DNA of 64,000 bases from contig NZ_KQ948149.1 of NCBI RefSeq assembly GCF_001513955.1, positions 530,227 through 594,226 of the forward strand. The letters are read 5' to 3'. Origin of the DNA: Streptomyces pseudovenezuelae (GTDB lineage Bacteria; Actinomycetota; Actinomycetes; Streptomycetales; Streptomycetaceae). Below are positions 44,949 to 54,747 of this stretch, in pieces. Positions within the stretch are counted from its first letter, which is position 1, and every line of letters starts with the position of its first letter. The notes below the pieces were generated by a model. The model was not told where the DNA came from. It was given only the letters and a program-made list of their open reading frames with translations, and searched no databases. The position numbers and the translations under genes are program-made.

Positions 44949-45779
44949 TCACGGGAGCAGTCCCGCCCGGCGTGCGGCGACCACCGCCTCGCCCCGTGTC
45001 CCGGCACCGAGCTTGCGCATGGCCGAGCGCAGATACGCCTTGACCGTCTCGGCGCTCACGCCCAGCCGGTCCGCCGTCACGGCGTTCGTCGCCCCGGCCG
45101 CCACCCAGGCCAGGACGTCCAGCTCGCGAGGGGTCAGCGCGACCTCCTTCGCGGACGCGGACTCGCCGGTCAGCAGCGCGCACGCGTCCAGCAGCTCGGC
45201 GCGCAGCGCGGGGTCGCCGATCCGCGGGGCCAGCGCCCGCAACGCCGTGTGGGCCTCCCGGACCTGCTCCCACGCCGAGGCGTCGCCGGGACCGGGCTCG
45301 GCGCGCGCCGCCACCAGCACGTCCCGTACCTCGTCGCCGACGACCAGTGCCTGCTCCACGTCCCGGGCCGCGTCCACCGCCGCCGTCAGCGTGCGGTCGC
45401 CCAGCGGCCGGGCGTCGCGCAGGGCCCCGTACAGCACGCCCCGCACCCGGCGCCGTACGACCACGGGCACGGCCAGCACCGAGCGCAGCCCCTCCGCGGC
45501 GACGGCGGCGTCGTACTCGTGGCTGATCTGCCGGGACTGGGGGTAGTCCGCCACGGCGCACGGGCGGGCCAGGGCGACGGTCCGGCCGCCGAGGCCGTTG
45601 CCCGAGGTCACCGCGAGCGCGAGGAGCGAGGTGGTGGCCGTACCGCTCAGTTCGCTGATCCGTATCTGCGGGCGCCCGGACTCGACCAGACCGCCGAAGG
45701 CGACCGGGAGGCCCGTGGTGCGCCGCAGCCGCACGAGCGCCCGCCGGATCTCCACCGCGCCGGCCGCGTCCACTGTCAC
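44949..45779 (-). CDS. LuxR-type regulator with GAF-like sensory domain
   Basis: 276 aa from a GTG-type start at 45779. Residues about 15-165 look like a GAF domain (LRRTTGLPVAFGGLVESGRPQIRISELSG ... GLRSVLAVPVVVRRRVRGVLYGALRD). A LuxR helix-turn-helix lies at the C-terminus (LTPRELDVLAWVAAGATNAVTADRLGVSAETVKAYLRSAMRKLGA). It is divergent from two acyl-CoA synthetase genes with a palindrome in the 116-bp gap, which suggests that it controls them, perhaps in response to an acyl compound. Confidence 0.87.
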   Translation of the reverse strand: MTVDAAGAVEIRRALVRLRRTTGLPVAFGGLVESGRPQIRISELSGTATTSLLALAVTSGNGLGGRTVALARPCAVADYPQSRQISHEYDAAVAAEGLRSVLAVPVVVRRRVRGVLYGALRDARPLGDRTLTAAVDAARDVEQALVVGDEVRDVLVAARAEPGPGDASAWEQVREAHTALRALAPRIGDPALRAELLDACALLTGESASAKEVALTPRELDVLAWVAAGATNAVTADRLGVSAETVKAYLRSAMRKLGAGTRGEAVVAARRAGLLP

Positions 45780-45790
45780 CTGTTCGTCCC

Positions 45791-45827
45791 CTCACCGCGG
45801 CACACACCCCCGTTCGGGGGTAGTGAG
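45791..45827. promoter_or_regulatory. Nested palindrome between the LuxR/GAF gene and the acyl-CoA synthetase genes
   Basis: A perfect 16-bp palindrome ACCCCCG-TT-CGGGGGT (45806-45821) is framed by CTCAC (45791-45795) and GTGAG (45823-45827). It is the only strong dyad in the gap between the divergent starts and is a good candidate site for the adjacent LuxR-type regulator. Confidence 0.5.
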
Positions 45828-45895
45828 ACCTGCATCACGGATTACACGATGGCAGAGAGCCGCCCGGCAATGGTCCGGTACGAGGAGGACGCAAG

Positions 45896-47563
45896 ATGAC
45901 GGCCACGGAGGACTTCCGCGGGGCGCGGGACTTCCTGCTCCAGCACCGCGAGGACTACACCACGGCGTACGAGGGCTTCGCCTGGCCCCGCCCGCGCCAC
46001 TTCAACTGGGCGCTCGACTGGTTCGACGTCATCGCCCGGGACAACGACCGCCTCGCGTTGCACATCGTCGAGGAGGACGGCGGCGAGGTCCGGCTGTCCT
46101 TCGCCGAGATGGCCGAACGCTCGAACCGGGTCGCCAACCTGCTGCGCGAGCGCGGGGTGCAGGCCGAGGACCGCATCCTCGTCATGCTGGGCAACCAGGC
46201 CGAGCTGTGGGAGACGGCCCTGGCCGCCATGAAGCTGCGGGCCGTCGTCATCCCGGCCACCCCCCTGCTCGGCCCCGCCGACCTGCGCGACCGCGTCGAG
46301 CGCGGCCGGGTGCGGCACGTCCTGGTGCGGGCCGAGGACGCCGCCAAGTTCGACGAGGTGCCCGGCGACTACACGCGCATCGCGGTCGGCGGCGTACCGG
46401 AGGGCTGGCAGCCGTACGAGGACGCGTACAGCGCCTCCGAGAGGTTCCTGCCCGACGGGCCCACGCTGGCCGACGACCCGCTGATGCTGTACTTCACCTC
46501 CGGGACGACGGCCCGGCCCAAGCTCGTCGAGCACACGCACACCTCGTACCCGATCGGGCACCTGGCGACCATGTACTGGATCGGGCTCAGGCCCGGTGAC
46601 GTGCACCTCAACATCTCCTCGCCCGGCTGGGCCAAGCACGCCTGGTCCAACCTGTTCGCCCCGTGGAACGCGGAGGCGACCGTCTTCATCCACAACTACA
46701 CGCGCTTCGACGCGGGCCGGCTGCTGGCGGAGATGGACCGCGCGGGCGTGACGACCTTCTGCGCACCGCCGACGGTGTGGCGCATGCTCATCCAGGCGGA
46801 CCTGACCCGGCTGCGCCGGAAGCCGCGCGAGGTGGTGGCCGCGGGCGAGCCACTGAACCCCGAGGTCATCGAGCAGGTCCGGCGCGCCTGGGGCATCACC
46901 ATCCGGGACGGCTTCGGCCAGACCGAGACCGCGGTGCAGGTCTCCAACAGCCCCGGACAGGTGCTGAAGACCGGCTCCATGGGCCGTCCGAGCCCCGGCT
47001 ACAAGGTGGAGCTCCTCGACCCGGTGTCCGGGGCGCCCGGCGCGGCCGAGGGCGAGATCGCCCTGGACCTGTCGGCCCGGCCGGTCGGCCTGATGACCGG
47101 CTACCACGGTGACCCGGACCGCACCGCCGAGGCGATGGCGGGCGGCTACTACCGGACCGGCGACGTGGCGTCGAGGGACGAGGAGGGGTACCTGACCTAC
47201 ATCGGCCGCAGCGACGACGTCTTCAAGGCATCCGACTACAAGATCAGCCCCTTCGAGCTGGAGAGCGCGCTCCTCGAACACGAGGCGGTGGCCGAGGCGG
47301 CCGTCGTGCCCGCGCCGGACGAGCTGCGGCTCGCGGTCCCGAAGGCGTACGTCGTGCTGGCGGAGGGCTGGGAGCCCGGCCCCGACACGGCCAAGGTGCT
47401 CTTCGAGCACTCCCGGCAGGCGCTGGCCCCCTACAAGCGGATCCGCCGGCTGGAGTTCGCGGAGCTGCCCAAGACGGTGTCGGGCAAGATCCGGCGGATC
47501 GAGCTGCGTGAGGCCACGGCGGCGGGCTCGGACGCGGAGTACCGCGAGGAGGACTTCCGGTGA
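45896..47563 (+). CDS. Acyl-CoA synthetase (AMP-forming), short/medium-chain type
   Basis: 555 aa from an ATG with GAGGAGGACGCAAG upstream. AMP-binding motifs are present: YFTSGTTARPKLVEHTH (P-loop-like A3), GFGQTETA (A5), YRTGDVASRDEEGYLTYIGRSDDVFKASDYKIS (A7-A8) and the C-terminal lysine in PKTVSGKIRRIELR. It joins a carboxylate to CoA through an acyl-adenylate. Its closest style is the acetyl/butyryl-CoA ligase group (MbcS/ACSM-like) rather than Acs itself. The last 4 bp overlap the next synthetase gene (GTGA), so the pair is co-translated. Confidence 0.9.
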   Translation: MTATEDFRGARDFLLQHREDYTTAYEGFAWPRPRHFNWALDWFDVIARDNDRLALHIVEEDGGEVRLSFAEMAERSNRVANLLRERGVQAEDRILVMLGNQAELWETALAAMKLRAVVIPATPLLGPADLRDRVERGRVRHVLVRAEDAAKFDEVPGDYTRIAVGGVPEGWQPYEDAYSASERFLPDGPTLADDPLMLYFTSGTTARPKLVEHTHTSYPIGHLATMYWIGLRPGDVHLNISSPGWAKHAWSNLFAPWNAEATVFIHNYTRFDAGRLLAEMDRAGVTTFCAPPTVWRMLIQADLTRLRRKPREVVAAGEPLNPEVIEQVRRAWGITIRDGFGQTETAVQVSNSPGQVLKTGSMGRPSPGYKVELLDPVSGAPGAAEGEIALDLSARPVGLMTGYHGDPDRTAEAMAGGYYRTGDVASRDEEGYLTYIGRSDDVFKASDYKISPFELESALLEHEAVAEAAVVPAPDELRLAVPKAYVVLAEGWEPGPDTAKVLFEHSRQALAPYKRIRRLEFAELPKTVSGKIRRIELREATAAGSDAEYREEDFR

Positions 47564-49146
47564 ACTCGTACACGCACGGGGTGAGCGCGACCGAGCTGCT
47601 CGGCGACACCATCGGAGCCAATCTGGACCGTGCCGTGGCCACCTGGCCGGAGCGCGAGGCGCTCGTCGACGTGCCGTCGGGACGGCGGTGGACGTACGCG
47701 CAGTTCGGCGCCGACGTCGACGAGTTGGCGTCCGCGCTGCTCGCCTCCGGGGTCGCCAAGGGTGACCGGGTGGGCATCTGGGCGGTCAACTGCCCCGAGT
47801 GGGTGCTCGTCCAGTACGCCACCGCCCGCATCGGCGCGATCATGGTGAACATCAACCCGGCGTACCGCACCCACGAGGTCGAGTACGTCCTCAACCAGGC
47901 AGGAATCTCCGTCCTGTTCGCCTCGCTCAGCCACAAGGGCAGCGACTACCGGGCCATGGTCGACGAAGTGCGGGGCAGGTGCCGGGAGTTGCGGGAGGTC
48001 GTCCACATCGGCGACCCGAGCTGGCAGGCGCTGCTGGGGCGGGCCGTGCCGGACGCGGTGCACCCGGAGCTGTCCTGCGACGACCCGATCAACATCCAGT
48101 ACACCTCGGGCACCACGGGCTTCCCCAAGGGGGCGACCCTCTCCCACCACAACATCCTCAACAACGGTTACTTCGTCGGGGAGTTGATCTCCTACAGCGA
48201 GCAGGACCGGATCTGCGTCCCGGTGCCCTTCTACCACTGCTTCGGCATGGTGATGGGGAACCTGGCCGCCACGTCCCACGGTGCCTGCATCGTGATCCCG
48301 GCCCCCTCCTTCGAGCCGGCGGCGACCCTGCGGGCCGTCCAGCAGGAGCGCTGCACCTCGCTCTACGGCGTCCCCACGATGTTCATCGCGGAGCTCAACC
48401 TCCCCGACTTCGCGAGCTACGACCTCTCCTCCCTGCGCACCGGCATCATGGCGGGCTCGCCCTGCCCGGTGGAGGTGATGAAGCGGGTGGTCGCCGAGAT
48501 GCACATGGCGGAGGTGTCCATCTGCTACGGCATGACGGAGACGTCCCCGGTCTCCCTGCAGACCCGCAGGGACGACGACCTGGAGCACCGCACCGGCACG
48601 GTCGGCCGCGTCATGCCGCACATCGAGGTCAAGGTCGTCGACCCGGCCACCGGGGTCACCCAACCCCGGGGCACGGCGGGGGAGTTGTGCACCCGCGGCT
48701 ACAGCGTGATGCTCGGCTACTGGAACGAGCCCGAGAAGACGGCGGAGGCGGTCGACCCGGGGCGCTGGATGCACACCGGCGACCTGGCGACGATGCGCGA
48801 GGACGGGTATGTCGAGATCGTCGGCCGCATCAAGGACATGATCATCCGGGGCGGCGAGAACATCTACCCCCGCGAGATCGAGGAGTTCCTCTACGCCCAC
48901 CCGAAGATCGCGGACGTCCAGGTGGTCGGCGTCCCTCATGAGCGCTACGGCGAGGAGGTGCTGGCCTGTGTCATCGCGCGGGACCCGGCGGACCCCTTGA
49001 CCCTTGAGGAACTGCGCGGCTTCTGCGAGGGGCGGCTGGCGCACTACAAGATCCCGAGCCGGCTGGCGATCCTCGACGCCTTCCCGATGACGGTCTCCGG
49101 GAAGGTGCGGAAGGTGGAGCTGCGGGAGACGTACGCGGAGAGCTGA
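47560..49146 (+). CDS. AMP-binding fatty-acyl-CoA synthetase
   Basis: 528 aa from the GTG at 47560, overlapping the previous stop. Motifs: IQYTSGTTGFPKGATLSHHNILNN (A3), CYGMTETSPVS (A5), YWNEPEKTAEAVDPGRWMHTGDLA (A7), GRIKDMIIRGGENIYPREIEEFLY (A8) and the lysine in MTVSGKVRKVELRE. It is FadD-like and probably activates medium or long-chain fatty acids. Two different ligases in one unit under a GAF-LuxR regulator suggest use of a mixed or branched acyl substrate. Confidence 0.92.
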   Translation: MNSYTHGVSATELLGDTIGANLDRAVATWPEREALVDVPSGRRWTYAQFGADVDELASALLASGVAKGDRVGIWAVNCPEWVLVQYATARIGAIMVNINPAYRTHEVEYVLNQAGISVLFASLSHKGSDYRAMVDEVRGRCRELREVVHIGDPSWQALLGRAVPDAVHPELSCDDPINIQYTSGTTGFPKGATLSHHNILNNGYFVGELISYSEQDRICVPVPFYHCFGMVMGNLAATSHGACIVIPAPSFEPAATLRAVQQERCTSLYGVPTMFIAELNLPDFASYDLSSLRTGIMAGSPCPVEVMKRVVAEMHMAEVSICYGMTETSPVSLQTRRDDDLEHRTGTVGRVMPHIEVKVVDPATGVTQPRGTAGELCTRGYSVMLGYWNEPEKTAEAVDPGRWMHTGDLATMREDGYVEIVGRIKDMIIRGGENIYPREIEEFLYAHPKIADVQVVGVPHERYGEEVLACVIARDPADPLTLEELRGFCEGRLAHYKIPSRLAILDAFPMTVSGKVRKVELRETYAES

Positions 49147-49169
49147 GAGCTGAGGCCTGACAGGCTGAG

Positions 49170-49202
49170 GGGGCGGGCGAGGGCTGGGGCCTGGCCCGCC
49201 CC
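49170..49202. terminator. Bidirectional terminator between fadD-like and zinc-ribbon genes
   Basis: Arms GGGGCGGGC (49170-49178) and GCCCGCCCC (49194-49202) pair perfectly around a 15-nt loop. They lie midway between two convergent stop codons (49146 and 49249). Confidence 0.65.
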
Positions 49203-49248
49203 GGACTCGTCGCGCCTCAGTCGATCCCTCCCGGGGGCCCTGCCCGCC

Positions 49249-49929
49249 CTACCCGCCGCCCAGCTCGTCCGCCAGGCTGTTCACCGGCTGTGGTGTCCCG
49301 GTCAGGTCCAGGACGAACAGCGGGACACCGAGGGTGTCCGCGCGGGTGCGGGCCTCGGTGGTGTAGCCGGCCAGGGAGAAGTACACGCAGTGCGCGGACT
49401 CCGTCATGGCCGTCAGCCACAGGCACTCCACGTCCCGCGGTGAGGCCGGCCGCACGGTCGGGTCCACCTGGGCCAGTACGCCGCGGGCCGCGAGACCGAT
49501 GCCGGACGGCGGCCGCTGGTCCGCGCGCCGGATGTCCTCGTAGCCGAGCCAGCGCAGATACAGCGCGGCCACGGTGACCGCGTCCCGCGCGGTGCGGATC
49601 GTGATCGGCTGGAAGGCGCGCCGCGGGGGAGCGGCGGTGTCGATGTCCGGCTCCGCCCGCGGGCAGGTGTCCCCGGCCACCGGAATCCGCAGGACTGTCC
49701 CGCAGCCACAGCCCAGCTCCGGCTGGGGCCACTCGGCCTTGCGGCCGCAGACCGCGCACTCCAGGGCGACCCACGCCTCGTCCCAGACCTGGTGGGCGAC
49801 GGCCGTGGGCACGCCGTGCCGGTCCAGGGGCAGACAGACGGGGGCGCCGCACTCGCACGGGTACGACGGCGCCGCATAGAGGTGCTCGCGCCGGCAGACC
49901 GGACAGCGCACCGACACGCTCTCGGACAT
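49249..49929 (-). CDS. Double zinc-ribbon protein with Mrr-like (nuclease-fold) C-terminal domain
   Basis: 226 aa from the ATG at 49929; an in-frame ATG at 50046 is less likely. Two zinc ribbons have identical spacing, C-x2-C-x12-C-x-C: C9, C12, C25, C27 and C58, C61, C74, C76. After a linker, residues about 115-210 follow the order of the Mrr/restriction-endonuclease fold: AALYLRWLGYEDIRRADQRPP (helix), GLAARGVLAQVDPTV (core strands), VECLWLTAMTESAHCVYFSLAGYTTEARTRADTL and PLFVLDLTG. The expected catalytic residues (GxD and QxK) read SGIG and QVD, so nuclease activity is doubtful. I do not know a named family. It is divergent from gcl. Confidence 0.6.
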   Translation of the reverse strand: MSESVSVRCPVCRREHLYAAPSYPCECGAPVCLPLDRHGVPTAVAHQVWDEAWVALECAVCGRKAEWPQPELGCGCGTVLRIPVAGDTCPRAEPDIDTAAPPRRAFQPITIRTARDAVTVAALYLRWLGYEDIRRADQRPPSGIGLAARGVLAQVDPTVRPASPRDVECLWLTAMTESAHCVYFSLAGYTTEARTRADTLGVPLFVLDLTGTPQPVNSLADELGGG

Positions 49930-49986
49930 GGCCTCATCGTCCTCCAGAAGGCGGCCGTCTGTCCGTCTCTTGGCCACCTTCGTCTC

Positions 49987-50054
49987 TTGACGGCCCTGAC
50001 ACCTCCACTTACATTGCTTCCAGATAGTAGAAAAGTAATTCCGCAATACGGAAG
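49987..50054 (+). promoter_or_regulatory. gcl promoter with two-site operator
   Basis: Promoter: TTGACG (49987-49992), 17 bp, TACATT (50010-50015). Two operator-like sites follow: TTCCAGATAGTAGAAA (50018-50033) and the strong palindrome TTCCG-CAATA-CGGAA (50039-50053). Their starts are 21 bp apart. Read from the gene outward on the other strand, they match the two sites at hyi in sequence, order and spacing. Location at and just after the transcription start implies repression. The bound protein is inferred to be an AllR-like IclR regulator, not encoded in this window. Confidence 0.75.
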
Positions 50055-50129
50055 TGCTCGCCGCGGGGCGCGACGGGAGTACGCATCCGACAGCCGAAGC
50101 AGTAGAAGCAGTCGAAGCAGGAGTACTCG

Positions 50130-51914
<1,785 letters not shown>

Positions 51915-51929
51915 CACCGCGCACACGTG

Positions 51930-51964
51930 AAGGGCGGTCCCACCGTGAAGGTCGGACCGCCCTT
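51930..51964 (+). terminator. Terminator of gcl
   Basis: Arms AAGGGCGGTCC (51930-51940) and GGACCGCCCTT (51954-51964) pair over 11 bp with a 13-nt loop and run into TCCTGT. It begins 16 bp after the gcl stop codon. Confidence 0.85.
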
Positions 51965-52141
51965 TCCTGTGCCCGGCTCCCCCGAAGCCGTCCCCCGTCG
52001 CGATGTCCGCCGCCCCCGTGCCGACGGACCTCGCCTGATGAGAATGCGCCCCGGACGGGGTCCGGCAGAAGTCCCTGAATCATGTTCAGAGGTTGATTTG
52101 AGGATTCCGTAGTCGGCCTACGACCGCTGCCGTACTCCCGC

Positions 52142-52381
52142 TCACCGCTCGTGGTGCTCGGACAGTCCCGGCCAGTCCTCGGGACCGCCCCCCTGCCACT
52201 CCACGATGTCGTCGTCCTCGACCTCGATCCGGTCCAGGTCGGCGAGCCGGAGCAGCTCGACGACATCGTCCAGGTGCGAGGCGACGCCGAGGTTCTCGTC
52301 GTTCGCGGTGACCCGCCGGGACCCGTCCAGGGCCGGGGCGTGCACCACGACATGCGGATGCTGTGCCGGATGTGCTGCCAT
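52142..52381 (-). CDS. Small hypothetical protein
   Basis: 79 aa from the ATG at 52381. It reads MAAHPAQHPHVVVHAPALDG, then LGVASHLDDVVELLRLADLDRIEVEDDDIVEWQGGGPEDWPG. The second half is acidic and well formed, with normal Streptomyces codon use, so it looks like a real small protein. No family is recognised. It lies downstream of the glxR terminator region on the same strand and may have its own promoter there. Confidence 0.6.
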   Translation of the reverse strand: MAAHPAQHPHVVVHAPALDGSRRVTANDENLGVASHLDDVVELLRLADLDRIEVEDDDIVEWQGGGPEDWPGLSEHHER

Positions 52382-52442
52382 GCCTTCAGCGTCCTGCGAT
52401 CCGGCGGAATCCGCACCCCGGTGAGGTGCACGCGGCACGGCG

Positions 52443-52478
52443 GAGCGCCGGATACGGGACCGTCCGTATCCGGCGCTC
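52443..52478. terminator. Perfect 15-bp hairpin
   Basis: Arms GAGCGCCGGATACGG (52443-52457) and CCGTATCCGGCGCTC (52464-52478) with a 6-nt loop. It lies 62 bp upstream of the small minus-strand gene start and 317 bp past gcl terminator, so its role (late terminator or regulatory dyad) is unclear. Confidence 0.5.
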
Positions 52479-52714
52479 TGGTTCCTGCCGGTCTTGCCGG
52501 GACCGCGGCGGCCGCGACGGAACCGGGAACGCGCTCCTTCCCTCAGGTCGAAGAAGGAGGGCCCGGGACCTTCACCACCGCACTGGCTCGCACGCCGCCG
52601 CGGTCCTCCCCTGGCCGCGCCCGGTACCGGGCGACCACCCCTCATCCGGGTCGCCCGGCGCGTCGGGCGCGGTCAGGGAGTCTCGGTCCTCGCACAGGGC
52701 GCGGACCGCTTCCT

Positions 52715-52748
52715 CCTCCCACCGGCCCCGTTCGGGGTCGGTGGGAGG
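52715..52748 (-). terminator. Probable terminator of hyi-glxR
   Basis: Sixteen-base arms starting CCTCCCACCGGCCCCG (52715-52730) and CGGGGTCGGTGGGAGG (52733-52748) pair with a single G-U, and an extra T-A pair extends the base. It is the first strong stem after the glxR stop on the minus strand. Confidence 0.6.
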
Positions 52749-52852
52749 AACGGGTTTCCGGTCCGCGGCGGCACCTGGGCGCGACAGGACATATGTCAGC
52801 GCCGCCACGGACCGGAAGTCGGGGCCGGGCCTCGATGGGCCCGGAGCGGGCG

Positions 52853-53767
52853 TCAGACCTCGGCGCCGGACAGGCGCTCCACCGCCCGCAGCAGTGCCGA
52901 GTGGTCCAGTCCCCCGTCGCCCTGCGCACGCAGGCTGGCGACCAGCTGGGCGACCACGGCACCGACGGGCAGGGCCGCGCCGACGTTGCGGGCGGCGTCG
53001 GTGACGATGCCCATGTCCTTGTGGTGCAGGTCGATCCGGAAGCCCGGCGTGAAGTCGCGCTGCAGGAAGTTGTCCTTCTTGCGGGTCAGCACGGTCGAGC
53101 CGGCCAGCCCGCCGTTGAGGACGTCCAGCGCGGCCTTCAGGTCCACGCCGGACTTCTCCAGGAAGACCACGGCCTCGGCGCACGCCTGGATGTTCACGGC
53201 GACGATCAGCTGGTTGGCGGCCTTCACGGTCTGGCCCGAGCCGTGCGGACCGCACAGCACGATGGTCTTCCCGAGCGCCTCGAAGATCGGCTCGGCCTCG
53301 TCGAAGTCGGCCTGCTCGCCGCCGACCATGATGGACAGCACGGCCTCGATCGCACCGGCCTCACCGCCGGACACGGGCGCGTCCAGCACACGGATGCCCT
53401 TGTCCTTCGCCGCCTTCGCGAGGTCGACGGAGGTCTGCGGGGTGATCGAGGACATGTCGATCAGCAGGGCGCCGGAGCGGGCGTTGTCCAGGATGCCCTC
53501 GGGGCCGTACGCGATGGCCTCCACCTGCGGGGAGGCGGGCACCATCGTGATGATCACGTCGGCGTCCCGCACAGCCTCGGCGATCGAACCGGCGGCGGTG
53601 CCACCGGCGGCGGCCAGCCGGTCCAGCTTGTCCTGTTCGAGGGTGAAGCCGGTGACGTCGTAACCCGCCTTGACCAGGTTCTCGGACATGGGGGAGCCCA
53701 TGATGCCGAGGCCGATCCAGGCAATCGCCGGGCGGGCTGGGTGGGAAGAATGCGCGAGGTTGCTCAT
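52853..53767 (-). CDS. glxR: 2-hydroxy-3-oxopropionate (tartronate semialdehyde) reductase
   Basis: 304 aa beta-hydroxyacid dehydrogenase. It has the NAD(P) motif IAWIGLGIMGSPMSENLVKAG at residue about 15, the substrate motif LDAPVSGGEAGA, and the catalytic lysine in GSGQTVKAANQLIV. It reduces tartronate semialdehyde to glycerate, the step after Gcl. It lies 27 bp downstream of hyi in one operon. The family also includes 3-hydroxyisobutyrate dehydrogenases; gcl and hyi next door settle the assignment. Confidence 0.93.
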   Translation of the reverse strand: MSNLAHSSHPARPAIAWIGLGIMGSPMSENLVKAGYDVTGFTLEQDKLDRLAAAGGTAAGSIAEAVRDADVIITMVPASPQVEAIAYGPEGILDNARSGALLIDMSSITPQTSVDLAKAAKDKGIRVLDAPVSGGEAGAIEAVLSIMVGGEQADFDEAEPIFEALGKTIVLCGPHGSGQTVKAANQLIVAVNIQACAEAVVFLEKSGVDLKAALDVLNGGLAGSTVLTRKKDNFLQRDFTPGFRIDLHHKDMGIVTDAARNVGAALPVGAVVAQLVASLRAQGDGGLDHSALLRAVERLSGAEV

Positions 53768-53794
53768 GATGGGGTGCCTCTCAGGAAAGGGGGG

Positions 53795-54616
53795 TCAGCG
53801 GGGCAGCCAGTCGAAGGCCTCGGCGCTCGGGCGGTCGCCCGGCTTGTACTCGAGGCCGACCCAGCCGTCGTAGCCCGCCTTCTTCAGCTGGTCGAGAAGG
53901 TCGTCGAGGGGGAGCGAGCCCGTTCCCGGGGCGCCGCGGCCCGGGTTGTCGGCGATCTGCACATGGCCGGTCTTCGGGGTGAACTCCTCGATCACCGCCG
54001 GCAGGTCCTCGCCGTTCATGGACAGGTGGTAGAGGTCCATCAGGAACTTCGCGTTGCCGAGGCCGGTCGCCGCGTTGACCTTGTCGACGATCCCCACCGC
54101 CGCGGGCGCGCTCACCAGCGGGTACAGCGGCGACTCGGGCCTGTTGAGGGCCTCGATCAGGAGGATCGCGCCGATCCGGTCGGCCGCGCGGGCCGCGAGG
54201 ACCAGGTTCTCCAGCGCGAGCGCGTCCTGCTCGGCCGGGTCCACGCCGTCGACACGGTTGCCGTACAGGGCGTTGAGCGCCGTCGCGCCGAGCGAACCGG
54301 CGAAGTCGGCGGCCACGTCGATGTTGGCGCGGAACCGCTCCGACTCCTCGCCGGGGATCGACAGTGCGCCCCGGTCCGGACCGGGCAGCTCGCCGGCGTA
54401 GAAGTTCAGGCCCGTGAGCCGGACGCCCGCGTCCTCGATCGCGCTCCTCAGGGCGTCGAGCTCCGAGCGCGCGGGGGTGGGGGTGTCGATCCAGGGCCAC
54501 CACAGCTCGACCGCGGTGAAGCCGGCCGCGGCGGCGGCCGCGGGGCGCTCCAGGAGCGGGAGTTCCGTGAAGAGGATCGACAGATTGACGTTGAAGCGCT
54601 GGTCGGCGAATCCCAT
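53795..54616 (-). CDS. hyi: Hydroxypyruvate isomerase
   Basis: 273 aa AP-endonuclease-2-type TIM barrel. Metal-site residues are recognisable: Glu in LLIEALNRPESPLYPL, Asp/His in LMDLYHLSMNGEDLP, His in GHVQIADNPGRGAPG and Glu in WVGLEYKPGD. It interconverts hydroxypyruvate and tartronate semialdehyde. First gene of hyi-glxR. Its promoter region has the same double operator as gcl, so the three enzymes should be induced together. Confidence 0.94.
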   Translation of the reverse strand: MGFADQRFNVNLSILFTELPLLERPAAAAAAGFTAVELWWPWIDTPTPARSELDALRSAIEDAGVRLTGLNFYAGELPGPDRGALSIPGEESERFRANIDVAADFAGSLGATALNALYGNRVDGVDPAEQDALALENLVLAARAADRIGAILLIEALNRPESPLYPLVSAPAAVGIVDKVNAATGLGNAKFLMDLYHLSMNGEDLPAVIEEFTPKTGHVQIADNPGRGAPGTGSLPLDDLLDQLKKAGYDGWVGLEYKPGDRPSAEAFDWLPR

Positions 54617-54644
54617 CGGGTTCGGCGCTCCCTTCCGAGTCGAG

Positions 54645-54710
54645 TTTCCGTAATGCGGAAGTTAGTTTCTGCTTATTGGAAGATTGCCGTCGGGTCGAAG
54701 GCGTTGTCAA
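54645..54710 (-). promoter_or_regulatory. hyi-glxR promoter with two-site operator
   Basis: On the minus strand, TTGACA (54705-54710) and CAATCT (54681-54686) are 18 bp apart. Just downstream lie TTTCTGCTTATTGGAA (54666-54681) and TTTCCGTAATGCGGAA (54645-54660, core TTCCG-TAATG-CGGAA), with starts 21 bp apart. The gcl sites on its minus strand read CTTCCGTATTGCGGAA and TTTCTACTATCTGGAA with the same 5-bp separation. Shared repressor inferred. Confidence 0.75.
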
Positions 54711-54747
54711 GAGGGCCCGACGGAAAAACGGCACCTCGGGTTAGGTT

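Larger units (their letters stand above)
52382..52852. other. Hairpin-rich intergenic region
   Basis: 471 bp without a convincing gene. Three strong dyads are present: 52443-52478 (15-bp perfect stem, arm GAGCGCCGGATACGG, loop 6), 52627-52658 (10-bp arms CCGGGCGACC/GGTCGCCCGG) and 52715-52748 (16-bp stem, one G-U pair, loop TT). The last is 105 bp past the glxR stop. A 78-codon frame on the minus strand (52572-52808) has atypical codon use and no ribosome site. The region may be serial terminators, a small RNA, or remnant DNA. Confidence 0.6.

Noticed and set aside
52572..52808. A possible 78-aa minus-strand gene starting GTG at 52808 (VAALTYVLSRPGAAADRK).
   Set aside because: No ribosome site, codon use with many A/T third positions compared with neighbours, and a strong hairpin lies within it. 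Kept only as part of the intergenic description.
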